Shown here piece by piece: positions 54,777 to 63,833 of a stretch of 64,000 nucleotides of DNA. The notes below the pieces were generated by a model. That model did no database searches and was not told the DNA's origin. It saw only the letters and a program-made list of their open reading frames with translations. This DNA comes from an uncultured Opitutaceae bacterium. GTDB taxonomy: Bacteria > Verrucomicrobiota > Verrucomicrobiia > Opitutales > Opitutaceae. Each line of letters opens with the position of its first letter. Position 1 is the stretch's first letter. The stretch lies in NCBI GenBank assembly GCA_903929355.1, contig CAIYUN010000058.1, forward strand, positions 1-64,000, written 5' to 3'. The position numbers and the translations under genes were made by a program.

Positions 54777-54807
54777 CTACGGCTCGACAAGTGTCTGCGC
54801 TGCCTGA

Positions 54808-56172
54808 TCACAAATTCGCGAGCTGGCGGTCAGCGTCGCCGAAGTGGTTGATCTTCACGTCCATCTTGTTCATGATGCCCAAGTAGAAGCTGCAGAGCTT
54901 GCGGTTGTCGTCGCCGGCGTCCAGATAATCGAGCGTCCGCCCGGTCTTCAGCGCGCCGCCCAGACCGCCGGCGGTCACGATCGGCACCTTGCTGTTGTCG
55001 TGCTTGGAGCCCGACAGCATATTTGACATGAACATGATGCAGGAATGGTCGAGCACCGTGCCGTCGCCTTCCGGCATCGCATCGAGCTTCTGCGCGAGAT
55101 AGGCCAGCTGGCCGAGGTGGAAGCGGGCGATGGCCTCGTAGCCGTCGGAGGTGTCGTTGTGCGAGGCCCCGTGGTGCGCCTCCTTCACGTTGAGGAACGG
55201 ATAATAGAGGGAGGAGAGATCGCGGGCGAGGATCAGCGAGGCCACGCGGGTCTTGTCCGTCTGGAACCCCAGCGCGATGAGGTCGCACATCAGGCGGGCG
55301 TGCTCGCGCAGATCCTCTGGCAGCCCGTTGTCCGGCCGCTTCATCGTCACCAAGGGCTGGCTCTTGCCCTTGGCGTTGTCCTCGGCCTTCGCCTTGTCGG
55401 CGCGCATCCGTTCGATGCTCTGCTCGACATCGCGCACGCTCCCCAGGTATTCGTCCAGCTTGGCCTTGTCGGTCGAGCTGATCTTCCGGCTCAGCGCCGC
55501 GGCGCGGTCCTTCACCCGGTCCAACACGCTGATGTTGCGCTGGCTGCCGCTGTTCTCGAACAGGCTGTCGTAGGCGAGCGAGGGGTACATCTCGTTCGGC
55601 ACGGGCGAGTCCGCGTTCTGCCATGAAATGTGCGAGCTGTAGGCGTTGGAGAAATTGGTCTCATGGTAGCCGGTCATGGGCTGCTCGCAGGCGAGCACCA
55701 TGCTGGCCTGCAGTGTGTCCTGGCCGACATGGTTGGCGATCACCTGGTCCATGCTGATGCCGCTGTGGATGATGGCACCCTTCTGGATCGGCACACCCGA
55801 AAACAGGCCGCCCGTCATCGCCGGATGGATGCCCTGTTTGGTGGAGCTTTTGTTGAAGAGGCCGTGGATGACATTGATCTTGCCCTTGACGGACTCCAGC
55901 GGGGACAGGGTCTTGCCCAGCACCATGTCCGCGCCATTGCCGGTCGCCGACCAGTGGTTGGGGTTGACGCCGCAGCCCATGAACATCACCGCAAAACGCT
56001 TGGGGAACGCCGGGGCCGCCTGCGGGTCGTCGGAGGCGGCGAGCATCGTGCTGGCCCCCGGCAGCGACTCGAGCCACGGCAAGGCCATCGTGCAGCCGAC
56101 GCCGCGGAGAAACGTCCGGCGCGACAGGGGGGGGGTGAGCGAACGGCGGGAACCCTGGGGGTGGTTATTCAT
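54808..56172 (-). CDS. DUF1552 protein with Tat signal
   Basis: 454 residues. The N-terminus LSRRTFLRGVGCTMALPWLE is a twin-arginine signal. Family motifs: FPKRFAVMFMGCGVNPNHW, HGLFNKSSTKQGIHPAMTGG, SMDQVIANHVG, EMYPSLAYDSLFENSGSQRN, and HHGASHNDTSDGYEAIARFH. DUF1552 proteins are exported, folded before export, and nearly always encoded beside DUF1592-type cytochrome proteins, as here (nine bases away). Their biochemical role is unknown. Confidence 0.93.
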   Translation of the reverse strand: MNNHPQGSRRSLTPPLSRRTFLRGVGCTMALPWLESLPGASTMLAASDDPQAAPAFPKRFAVMFMGCGVNPNHWSATGNGADMVLGKTLSPLESVKGKINVIHGLFNKSSTKQGIHPAMTGGLFSGVPIQKGAIIHSGISMDQVIANHVGQDTLQASMVLACEQPMTGYHETNFSNAYSSHISWQNADSPVPNEMYPSLAYDSLFENSGSQRNISVLDRVKDRAAALSRKISSTDKAKLDEYLGSVRDVEQSIERMRADKAKAEDNAKGKSQPLVTMKRPDNGLPEDLREHARLMCDLIALGFQTDKTRVASLILARDLSSLYYPFLNVKEAHHGASHNDTSDGYEAIARFHLGQLAYLAQKLDAMPEGDGTVLDHSCIMFMSNMLSGSKHDNSKVPIVTAGGLGGALKTGRTLDYLDAGDDNRKLCSFYLGIMNKMDVKINHFGDADRQLANL

Positions 56173-56181
56173 GGGCGTAAC

Positions 56182-59100
56182 TTAGTTTTCCGCGAGGCCG
56201 TCGCGACCCCGCTTGTTGAGAAACTGTGGGCTGGTGACGATGCTGTCAACCACGTCATCGATATGGTAACTGTCTTTGGCCAGCCGGGTTTGGATGCTCT
56301 GGAGGAGGGGGTCGTCGGACAGCATCAGGGTCCGGCCCAGCGCATAGGCCAGCAGCTTGTTGCAGAAGTTGTCGACAAAATCGCCCTGGCGGTGGGCCTG
56401 GATATACTGCCGCAGCCCCGGAACACCGGAGCCGTCGCCCCCGTTGCTGGGAAATGAGGCGCTGGCATCGACCGCCCGCCCGGCCAAGTCCTTGGTGCGT
56501 TTCTCCCCGGCCGGGCCGAAGCCCTCAAACACCAGCCCGAGGGCGTCGAAGCGCGCGTGGCACGCGGCACAGGTGGGGTTTTCCCGGTGGCGGGCCAGCA
56601 TGTCGCGCAGCGGCAGGTCCATCTTGGCCTCGTCGTGCGGAAGCTCCGGCACGACCGGTGGCGGGGGGGGGATTTTTTCGCCCAGGATGTTTTTCACGAC
56701 CCAGTTGCCGCGCTTCACCGGGCTGGTGCGAAGGCCCGGGGCGTTCTTGGTCAGGAACACCGCCATCGGGAGGAGACCGCCGCGGTCATAGTGGTCGGCG
56801 TCGGGCATCCTAACCCAGGTGTCGGCCGAACCGGCCGGGGCCGGCATCCCGTAATGCTTTGCCAAAACGGGGTTCACAAACGTGTCATGGGCGTAGAGCA
56901 GATCGAGGACCGGTCGGTTGGCCTGGAAGGCATCCTGCAGGAAACGGACCGGCTCCTCCAGCATCGCGTCGCGCAGCGCCGGCGTGAAGCTGGGATACCG
57001 CGTGAGATCCACCGTGTTGATCTCTGCAAAATGGCGGAAATCCAGCCAGTTGCCGCCAAACTCCAGCGCCAGCGCCCGGGCGTGTGGATCCTTCAGCATG
57101 CGTTTGGCCTGGGCCGAAACGACCGCGGGTTGATGCAGATCGCCGGCCGCCGCATGCGCCAGCAGCTCGGCGTCCGGGGAGCTTGACCACAGGAAATAAC
57201 TCAGCCGGCTCGCCAGATCATAGTCCGACAGCGGGTGCGTCCCCGGCTCGGCGCTGCCCAGGTCGATGCGGTAGCAGAAGTCGGGCGCCATCAGGATGCC
57301 CACGATCGATTCGCGCATGGCCTCCTCATGGGGCAGCCCATCCTTGGTGCGCAGCGAGTGGTAATAGACCAGCAAATCGTCCTTTTCGGACTGCTCCAGC
57401 GGCCGCCGGAAGGCTTTGGCCGCAAACTGCTGCAACGCCTGCAGCTGCCCGGGCTCGGCCGCCAGCTTGGTTTTTTCCACCCAGCGAACCGTGGTGTTCA
57501 CAAATTCGAAATAGTCTTTGACCGCCTTGAGCCCGACATCGTTGGCCCCCTTGGCGAGGTCCAGATAGGACTTCTCCAATTGGCGGATTTTCACCTCGGA
57601 GGTGTATTCCGAGTCCTCGGGCACGGGGGCCGCAGGCTCGTCACCGTCGGCCGTGGTGGTCACGTTGCCACGCGCCTCGCCAAACGTGCTGAACTGGCCG
57701 TACATCCGGGCGGTGGTCGAGGCCACAAAGTCCATCTCATGCCACATCTCGTCCAGTTGCTGCTGCCCTTTTTCGTCCAAGATCAGCTCATAGAGCGCCT
57801 CGTCGTCGCGGAAATAGCCCATGACATTGTGGAAGCCCGCGCTCAGATAGCGCCCCTGGTCCCCCTTGGTGTCGAAGTAGTTACGTCCGCGCGCCTCCTT
57901 GTAAAACATGTCGGGGAACACGCTGCAAAACCGGCCAAAGGCCGCCTCGTAGATCGGGCGCTGGCCCGCCGGCACGGTCAGGTCCGGGTCGCCGGGCTTG
58001 TTCACCACCAGCACGGTCTTGCCCGGGCCAAACTGGTTACCCGTCTCCGGTTCCACCGGCGGCGGTGGGGGTGGCGGCTCACCCGCGACCTGGAGCTGGG
58101 CCGGGTCAAAGGTCCGGCGGTGGGTCGCATACTGGACATCCTTCCAGATCAGCAGTGGCTGGCGGGATGCGGTCACTTTGCCGGCCACGATGTTGATGAA
58201 ACGCGGCTCGACCTTCTTGCGGACCTGGACGACGTAGTTGCGCATCCCCTCGCAGCCCGCCCGCGCGTTGTCGGGCAGGCCCAGGCCCGGTCCTGGCAGG
58301 GCGCGCCATAGCGCCTGCAATTTCACCATCGGACCGACTTGTTCGGAGCCACCCTCGAGGGCCGTCCAGACGGTGTTGAGGTATTTCGCGCTGAGCTTGG
58401 CGCCGGCCGCGAAATCCGCCAGCGTCGCGTTGGGCACTCCGAGGAAGACCCGGTGCTTGAACCGCCAGGCCGCCTGGAAGTAGTCGGCATAGTCGATATC
58501 CTGCTGGTGGTAGAAATTGATGATCTGCTGCACGCAGTACTTGTCGCGGTCCGTCTCCACCATCATCGGATAAGGGGAGAAGGCGAAGCCCTCGGGCTTC
58601 AGGAACATGTGGCTGGCGACCTCACGCGCGGCCTGCAGGTATTTGTTCAGGAGCGACGGCGACATGGCGAGGGACTCGCCCGAGTTGTCGAAGCCCGCCA
58701 TGTTGGACGGGTCGGCCGGAAACTCGCGCGTTGGCTGGATGTCGAAGCCGGTGAGGTCGCGGATGGAGTAGTTGTATTCCGCGTTGTTGAGGCGGCGGGC
58801 GAGGACGAGGCCGGGGTCGCCGGCATTTTTCTGGATCTCGTAGTCGCGGACGGCCTGGAACCAGGCCACCGCCTGACTGCGCTCTGCAGCCGAGGGAAAC
58901 ACGGCGGCGTCCTTGGGCGGCGGCATCTCGGCCGACTTGATCCGGGAGAGCACCAGGTTCCAGCGCCGTCCGTCGTTCACCACGGCTGAGAGCGAGGAAT
59001 ACGAGTTCAAGTCGAGGCCGGCCTCGGGTTTGTCCCCGCCATGGCAAGTCACGCAATAGTCCTTGAGGAACGGTTTGACCGTGGTGCCAAACTGTGAGTC

Positions 59101-59247
59101 GAGCCGCGCGAGAGTGGCGTCGGCGGCCCGGGCCGGGCCGGCCGAAGCGGCCAAGGCCAGCAGCAGCAAGGCACCGGCAACAGGCCGGCGCAGCGAGGGA
59201 AAAGTGGGGCGGGAGTCACCTCCGTGAAATGAGGGGGGCGGGGTCAT
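56182..59247 (-). CDS. Multidomain DUF1587/1592/1595/1588/1585 protein with cytochrome c motif
   Basis: 1021 residues from ATG 59247. Signal segment PVAGALLLLALAASAGPARA. The haem-binding CVTCHGG is at residues 64-70. Next a DUF1587-like region (NNAEYNYSIRDLTGFDIQPT), DUF1595/1592 (LASRLSYFLWSSSPDAELL), DUF1588 (GLLPMAVFLTKNAPGLRTSP, and TCAACHARFDALGLVFEGFG with a second CxxCH), and C-terminal DUF1585 (LLAYALGRTLMLSDDPLLQ). Such proteins are abundant in planctomycetes and verrucomicrobia and are thought to be periplasmic electron-transfer or oxidative degradation enzymes. A Pro/Glu-rich insert (EPPPPPPPVEPETGNQFGPG) is visible mid-protein. Confidence 0.92.
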   Translation of the reverse strand: MTPPPSFHGGDSRPTFPSLRRPVAGALLLLALAASAGPARAADATLARLDSQFGTTVKPFLKDYCVTCHGGDKPEAGLDLNSYSSLSAVVNDGRRWNLVLSRIKSAEMPPPKDAAVFPSAAERSQAVAWFQAVRDYEIQKNAGDPGLVLARRLNNAEYNYSIRDLTGFDIQPTREFPADPSNMAGFDNSGESLAMSPSLLNKYLQAAREVASHMFLKPEGFAFSPYPMMVETDRDKYCVQQIINFYHQQDIDYADYFQAAWRFKHRVFLGVPNATLADFAAGAKLSAKYLNTVWTALEGGSEQVGPMVKLQALWRALPGPGLGLPDNARAGCEGMRNYVVQVRKKVEPRFINIVAGKVTASRQPLLIWKDVQYATHRRTFDPAQLQVAGEPPPPPPPVEPETGNQFGPGKTVLVVNKPGDPDLTVPAGQRPIYEAAFGRFCSVFPDMFYKEARGRNYFDTKGDQGRYLSAGFHNVMGYFRDDEALYELILDEKGQQQLDEMWHEMDFVASTTARMYGQFSTFGEARGNVTTTADGDEPAAPVPEDSEYTSEVKIRQLEKSYLDLAKGANDVGLKAVKDYFEFVNTTVRWVEKTKLAAEPGQLQALQQFAAKAFRRPLEQSEKDDLLVYYHSLRTKDGLPHEEAMRESIVGILMAPDFCYRIDLGSAEPGTHPLSDYDLASRLSYFLWSSSPDAELLAHAAAGDLHQPAVVSAQAKRMLKDPHARALALEFGGNWLDFRHFAEINTVDLTRYPSFTPALRDAMLEEPVRFLQDAFQANRPVLDLLYAHDTFVNPVLAKHYGMPAPAGSADTWVRMPDADHYDRGGLLPMAVFLTKNAPGLRTSPVKRGNWVVKNILGEKIPPPPPVVPELPHDEAKMDLPLRDMLARHRENPTCAACHARFDALGLVFEGFGPAGEKRTKDLAGRAVDASASFPSNGGDGSGVPGLRQYIQAHRQGDFVDNFCNKLLAYALGRTLMLSDDPLLQSIQTRLAKDSYHIDDVVDSIVTSPQFLNKRGRDGLAEN

Positions 59248-59353
59248 TTTACCGGAGAATACCGGAGAGCCCGCCAGAGGCAAACCGTTTTTATGTGGGG
59301 GAGGGGGCATCCCAGTTCATTGCAAAATGCACAGGAGACAGAAGGGAGGTGCC

Positions 59354-59821
59354 TTACTTTTCGGCCGCGCTGATCCTGTCGCCCACTGCCTGAAACCAGG
59401 CCGTGAGCAGCGTCTTCTCGTCCGGGCCCAGCCGGGCGTCGCCGTGGAGGAGCTGGTAGGAACCCGGGGGCATCTCGCCGTGGTTGACGGCGTCGACACA
59501 TTGGTCGAGACGGTGCACCGCCTCCCGGGCGGGGAGCGCGCCGAGAGTGGAAAAATTCAACGCGGCCCGGCCGTCGCGCACATGGCCCGCCAGCCACCAT
59601 CCGACCGGCTCGATCTCCGCATACCACGGATGATGGGTCTGGTCCGAATGGCAGTCATCGCACGCGCCGGCGAGCAGGCGCCGCACCGCCTCGGGCGCGG
59701 GATGGTGCGCGAGCAGGTCGTTCGGTCCGGTCGTCGTGACCACCTTTTCCGCCGGACGCACCAGTTGGAGGGCGAGGAAAACCGCGGCGACGCCGACAAG
59801 GATGATTTTCTGGAGCTTCAT
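59354..59821 (-). CDS. Haem-binding domain protein
   Basis: 155 residues from ATG 59821. One N-terminal membrane segment or signal (IILVGVAAVFLALQLVRP), then the haem-binding motif CDDCHSDQTHHPWYAEIEPV (CxxCH at residues 54-58) and the family feature WWLAGHVRDGRAALNFSTLG. A second His/Met pattern HGEMPPGSY may supply the axial ligand. It lies upstream of the DUF1592 gene on the same strand, about 107 bases away, so the three genes likely form one exported redox cluster. Confidence 0.88.
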   Translation of the reverse strand: MKLQKIILVGVAAVFLALQLVRPAEKVVTTTGPNDLLAHHPAPEAVRRLLAGACDDCHSDQTHHPWYAEIEPVGWWLAGHVRDGRAALNFSTLGALPAREAVHRLDQCVDAVNHGEMPPGSYQLLHGDARLGPDEKTLLTAWFQAVGDRISAAEK

Positions 59822-60100
59822 GGCGAAACGACCGCACTCCACCCCACCAGCCCCGGTCTGCCGAGTCAAAGCCGAAGCCGCCTGTGCGCGGATTTTCCCG
59901 GAGGGATCCGTCTCCTTGTTCACCTCTGCCCCATCCAGGTTGATCCGTGTCGGCCGTGGTTGAAAAACTCTGCCCTCCGTGCCCTCGGATTGGTTCGCGG
60001 TGCGCTTCGTGGCCCAATTCCGATTCCGTCATCCGTGACCACCGTGGGCGAAGCAGGATCTGCGTTGTCCGCGGGAAAATCCCCTTCCCGCCCGCGGTGC
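59822..60100. repeat. Repeat arms upstream of the haem-binding gene
   Basis: Right-arm words only: GATCCGTGTCGGCCGTGGTT (about 59940), CTCCGTGCCCTCGG, TTCGTGGCCC. Then 60022-60083 matches the lutA-lutB gap repeat (CCGTCATCCGTGACC, AGCAGGATCTGCGTTGTCCG, CGGGAAAATCC). No gene is seen. Confidence 0.7.
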
Positions 60101-60412
60101 TCAGGTCCGCCAGCAAATCCACGCTTTGAACTTGCCCTGCTCAAGGTCGAGGATGCGCCGGGAGTTTTTCAGCAGCCCTTTGGCCGCCGCCTCGTCAATC
60201 GCCTGACCGGCGTCATGCTTCAGCTCCGACCCGGCGGCCTCACGCTTGCGTCCGAAATGGGCCGCCTCGGCCGCCATCAGCGCCAGCTTTTGCTCGGCGG
60301 TGATCTCCAACTGGCTGGCATGGGACCAGGCGACAATCTCCTCGACCGCCACCGGCGCGCCGGTGCCTTTTTCCTTTTCACCGCTCACCTTGACCAAAAA
60401 ATACTGGGGCAT
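60101..60412 (-). CDS. Small hypothetical protein
   Basis: 103 residues starting MPQYFLVKVSGEKEKGTGAP. No signal peptide or membrane segment. The middle is helical and charged (ITAEQKLALMAAEAAHFGRK), and the end ILDLEQGKFKAWICWRT has a single Cys. I do not recognise it. The long AT-richer leader and lack of overlap with other genes argue that it is real. Confidence 0.55.
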   Translation of the reverse strand: MPQYFLVKVSGEKEKGTGAPVAVEEIVAWSHASQLEITAEQKLALMAAEAAHFGRKREAAGSELKHDAGQAIDEAAAKGLLKNSRRILDLEQGKFKAWICWRT

Positions 60413-60635
60413 AAAAAAATCTTATTGCCGCCATTCGGACCCCGCAAGCCTTAAATTTGGATCCCCGGCGGCTCTTCCGATTCAGGACTATCCAAGTGGA
60501 GCGCGTCGTCGTGACGCGCTCCGAACGCGCCGGGACGTGCGTTCCACCTCCGAGTAGAGCCTGCGGACGCCACGGAGTGACGGCCCGGGGGACCGTCGGT
60601 TTGACTTTTCCCCTCCGCCCCCGGCAACCTGCCCC
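60413..60635. other. Intergenic region before the TPR gene
   Basis: Divergent gap. It holds a GC-rich inverted stretch (GGAGCGCGTCGTCGTGACGC, GCGCTCCGAACGCGCCGGGA at about 60497-60540) similar in wording to 8750-8780. Promoters for both genes are expected but not identifiable. Confidence 0.4.
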
Positions 60636-63005
60636 ATGGCTGTCAGCGTCCCTTCCCCTCCCACGCCCCTACCGGCCCGTGCGCCGGCTTGGTGGCGGCG
60701 CGACGGACTCTTCGGCCTGATCCTGGTGCTGGCCGCCCTCGCGGTCTATCAGCCGGTGTGGCGGGCGGGCTTCATCTGGGACGACAACGACAACGTCACC
60801 GCCAACCCCACGCTCCGCTCCCTTGACGGGCTGCGCCGCATCTGGACCGAGCCGGGCGCCACCCAGCAGTATTATCCGCTTACGCACACAAGCTTCTGGG
60901 CCGAGTATCACCTCTGGGGCCTGAACCCGTTGGGCTACCATCTCGACAACGTCTTGCTGCATGCGATCAGCGCGATCCTGCTGTGGCTCGGGCTGCGGCG
61001 GCTCGGCGTGCCCGGGGCACGGCTCGCGGCCGCGCTTTTCCTGCTGCATCCGGTCTGCGTCGAGTCCGTGGCGTGGATCACCGAGCGCAAGAACGCGCTG
61101 TCGGGCGTGTTTTACCTCGGCTCGCTGCTCGCGGCGATGCGCTTCTGGCGGCTGGAGGGGACCGGAGGCGGCCCAACCGCCGGAAAGTACCCGCGTTCCG
61201 CCCCCCGGGAGGCCGGGCCGCACGGCGCGGTGAAATTCTACTGGCTCGCCTTCGCGCTCTACCTTTGCGCTCTCGGCGGCAAGACCGCCGCAGTGCCGCT
61301 GCCGGCGGTCATTGTACTGCTGGTCTGGTGGCGGCACGGCCGGCTCGCCTGGCGCGAGCTCTGGCCGGTCCTGCCCCTGGTCGCCGTCGGCACCGCCCTG
61401 GGGCTCGTCACCATGTGGGTGGAAAAATACCACCTCGGCACCATGGGTGCGGAGTGGGCGTTTTCGCCGGCGCAGCGCGTCCTCATCGCCGGACAGGCGC
61501 TGTGGTTCTATCTGGGCAAGCTGGCGTGGCCGCACCCGCTGATCTTTGTCTATCCGCGCTGGCGGTTGGACACGGCCAGCCCGCTGCAATGGCTCGCGGC
61601 TCTCACCGCCGTCGGCGGGCTGTTGGCCCTGTGGTGCGCGCGCCGTGGCCGATGGCGGCCGGTGTTTGTGGCCGCGGTTTATTTTGGGCTGCTGCTCTGC
61701 CCCGTGCTGGGGTTCTTCAACGTCTATTATTTTCACTACGCGTTCGTCAGCGATCATTTTCAGTATCTCGCCAGCATCGGCCCGCTGACGCTCGCCGCCG
61801 CCGGGATCACCTCCGCGCTCGACCGTCTTGGCCCAAACGCGCTGGCGCTGAAAACCGCCTCCAGCGGTGCGCTGCTGCTCGCGCTCGCGACGCTGACCTG
61901 GCGGCAGCTCCCGATGTATGCCGACATTGAGTCGCTCTATCGTTCCACCATCGCGCTCAACCCCGCGTGCTGGCTCGCCTACACCAACCAGGGCAACCTG
62001 CTCATGGACCGCGGCGACGTGGACGCCGCCATCGCCTCCTACCAGCAGGCGCTCACCTACGACCCCGACTACGCCTACGCCCACAACGACCTGGCCACCG
62101 CGCTCCTCGCCAAGGGCCGCACCGAGGAGGCCATCCTCAACCTCCAGCGCGCGCTTGAGCTCCAGCCGGATTACCCCGAGGCCAACTGCAACCTCGGCAA
62201 CGCGCTCCTCGCCAAGGGCCGCGTGGACGCCGCCATCGCCCAATACGAAAAAGCCCTCGCCCTCCGGCCCGCCATGGCCGACGCACACAACAACCTCGGC
62301 AACGCGCTTGTCCGCCTGGGCCGCGTGGCCGACGCCGTCCCGCATTACCAGCAGGCGGTCGCGGCCCGGCCCGGCAACGCCGTCACCCGCTACGCGCTCG
62401 GCAGCGCCCTCCTCCAGCTCGGCCGGACCGACGAGGCGGTCGCCCAATACGAGGCGACGCTCGCCCTCCGCCCCGACTACGAGGACGCCCTCTACAGCCT
62501 CGGCGGTGCGCTCCTCCAGCAAGGCCGCACGGCCGAGGCCCTCGGGCGGCTCCAGCGCGCGCTGGAGCTGCAACCGACCGACGCCAGCGCCCACGCGAGT
62601 CTGGGCGACGCGCTCTATCTCGCAGGCCGGACACCCGACGCTCTCGCGCACTGGGGGCAGGCCCTGGCGCTCAATCCCCGGCACCTGCTGGCGGAGAATA
62701 ACCTCGCCTGGGTGCTGGCCACCGACCCTTCGGCCGCACTGCGCGACGGAGCCCGGGCGCTGACGCTGGCGGAAAATTCCGTCAAACTCGGCGGGGGCGG
62801 CAGCCCGCTGATCCTGCGCACCCTCGCCGCCGCACAGGCGGAAACGGGCCGCTTTCCCGAGGCGGTGGCGACGGCCCGGCAGGCGGTGCAACTGGCGCTC
62901 CAGCAAGGCAACCCGGCGCTGGCCTCAGCCCTGCAGGCGCAGCTCCAGTTTTACCAGACCAACCGCCCCTTCCGCGATCCGGGCCCGGCGGGGTTGAAAC
63001 CGTGA
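60636..63005 (+). CDS. Membrane protein with C-terminal tetratricopeptide repeats
   Basis: 789 residues. The N-terminal half (to about 430) has around nine to ten membrane segments: LFGLILVLAALAVYQPVWRA, YHLDNVLLHAISAILLWLGL, LAAALFLLHPVCVESVAWIT and others. The motif WDDNDNVTANP and ITERKNALSGVFYL recall membrane glycosyltransferase-like (PMT-type) proteins. From about 440 eight or more TPRs follow (AYTNQGNLLMDRGDVDAAI, AHNDLATALLAKGRTEEAI, ANCNLGNALLAKGRVDAAI and so on). Homologues of this layout are common in this phylum with no firm function. Protein glycosylation is an inference. Confidence 0.85.
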   Translation: MAVSVPSPPTPLPARAPAWWRRDGLFGLILVLAALAVYQPVWRAGFIWDDNDNVTANPTLRSLDGLRRIWTEPGATQQYYPLTHTSFWAEYHLWGLNPLGYHLDNVLLHAISAILLWLGLRRLGVPGARLAAALFLLHPVCVESVAWITERKNALSGVFYLGSLLAAMRFWRLEGTGGGPTAGKYPRSAPREAGPHGAVKFYWLAFALYLCALGGKTAAVPLPAVIVLLVWWRHGRLAWRELWPVLPLVAVGTALGLVTMWVEKYHLGTMGAEWAFSPAQRVLIAGQALWFYLGKLAWPHPLIFVYPRWRLDTASPLQWLAALTAVGGLLALWCARRGRWRPVFVAAVYFGLLLCPVLGFFNVYYFHYAFVSDHFQYLASIGPLTLAAAGITSALDRLGPNALALKTASSGALLLALATLTWRQLPMYADIESLYRSTIALNPACWLAYTNQGNLLMDRGDVDAAIASYQQALTYDPDYAYAHNDLATALLAKGRTEEAILNLQRALELQPDYPEANCNLGNALLAKGRVDAAIAQYEKALALRPAMADAHNNLGNALVRLGRVADAVPHYQQAVAARPGNAVTRYALGSALLQLGRTDEAVAQYEATLALRPDYEDALYSLGGALLQQGRTAEALGRLQRALELQPTDASAHASLGDALYLAGRTPDALAHWGQALALNPRHLLAENNLAWVLATDPSAALRDGARALTLAENSVKLGGGGSPLILRTLAAAQAETGRFPEAVATARQAVQLALQQGNPALASALQAQLQFYQTNRPFRDPGPAGLKP

Positions 63006-63037
63006 GACGGAAAGAATGAAGGATGATTACCGCCCCC

Positions 63038-63577
63038 TCACCGCAGCTTGGCGACGAAGGCGGCGAAACCGGCGGCCTGGGCGTGGAGGCGCTTGACCGA
63101 GTCCGCGTTGGTCAGGCGGCCCTCGGGCGAGAGCTGGCCGTGGATCCCCGGCAGGAAGACGCGCGCCGGGAACAGGTGCGCATTGCGGTAGCTGAAGATC
63201 GCCGCCAGCTGCTCCACCGGCCGCAACCCGCCCCACATCCCCGCTGCCACGCCGGTGAACGCCACCGGCCGGTGCTCAAACGCTTCGGGAAACTCGAGCA
63301 TGTCGATGAAGTATTTCAGTACGCCCGGCGGGCCGCCGTTGTATTCGGGGGTGACGAGATGAACGCCATCGCTCGCCAGGATCGCGTCGTTAAAGTGGGC
63401 AAAGGCCGCCGGCTTGGCCGCGTAGGAAGAGGGATGAAAGATCTCCGCCGGGAGATCGGCCAGGTCGAGGACGTCAGTCGGATGCCCGAGCGCGGCGTAG
63501 ACCTCCGCGAGATGGGCGACGACCTTGCGGGTGTTGCTGCCGGGGCGGTTGGTGCCGGAGAGGAGGGTGAGTTTCAT
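63038..63577 (-). CDS. NADPH-dependent FMN reductase family protein
   Basis: 179 residues from ATG 63577. Flavodoxin-like fold: MKLTLLSGTNRPGSNTRKVV at the start binds the FMN phosphate. HLVTPEYNGGPPGVLKYFID is the second signature, and FTGVAAGMWGGLRPVEQLAA follows. Members reduce FMN, quinones or azo compounds. An upstream in-frame extension to 63688 would translate a tRNA-like stretch and is not used. It converges with the TPR gene, 32 bases apart. Confidence 0.92.
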   Translation of the reverse strand: MKLTLLSGTNRPGSNTRKVVAHLAEVYAALGHPTDVLDLADLPAEIFHPSSYAAKPAAFAHFNDAILASDGVHLVTPEYNGGPPGVLKYFIDMLEFPEAFEHRPVAFTGVAAGMWGGLRPVEQLAAIFSYRNAHLFPARVFLPGIHGQLSPEGRLTNADSVKRLHAQAAGFAAFVAKLR

Positions 63578-63833
63578 GGCGAAAAGGATGGGGAGGAAGG
63601 AGGAATTATGAAGGAGGAAAAGTTGAGGGGCGACGGAGGGCGTCCTCGCCGCAGGTTCGATTCCCGCGCGCATTCGTCCAGCAGCCAAGGGCGTTTGGTC
63701 TTAAACCCCGCCCCTTTTTTGTGTCCCTTTGCGATTCTTTGTGGCCAAACCATCCGTCTTCCGACCCCGGTTTCCTGGCTTCTGAATTCTCCCCTCCGTT
63801 CTCGGTTTCCTCTGTTCCGGTAAAAATTCCTGG
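63578..63833. other. Gap with tRNA-3'-end-like stretch, possible terminator and repeat arms
   Basis: GCAGGTTCGATTCCCGC at about 63651-63667 looks like a tRNA T-arm but lacks a tRNA body upstream. At 63689-63720 GGGCG...CGCCC is followed by CTTTTTT, terminator-like on the plus strand. A family G right arm (ATTCTTTGTGGCCAAA) lies at about 63734, followed by TTTCCTGGCTTCTGAATTCT words. No gene is supported. Confidence 0.45.
63689..63720 (+). terminator. Possible intrinsic terminator
   Basis: GGGCG at 63689 can pair with CGCCC just before CTTTTTT (63714-63720), with an AT-containing loop. It directly follows the tRNA-like stretch. No plus-strand gene visibly needs it. Confidence 0.35.

Noticed and set aside
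63640-63680. Complete tRNA gene
   Set aside because: Only a T-arm-like stretch is seen. The T-stem has a mismatch, and no acceptor, D-arm or anticodon arm could be placed upstream.
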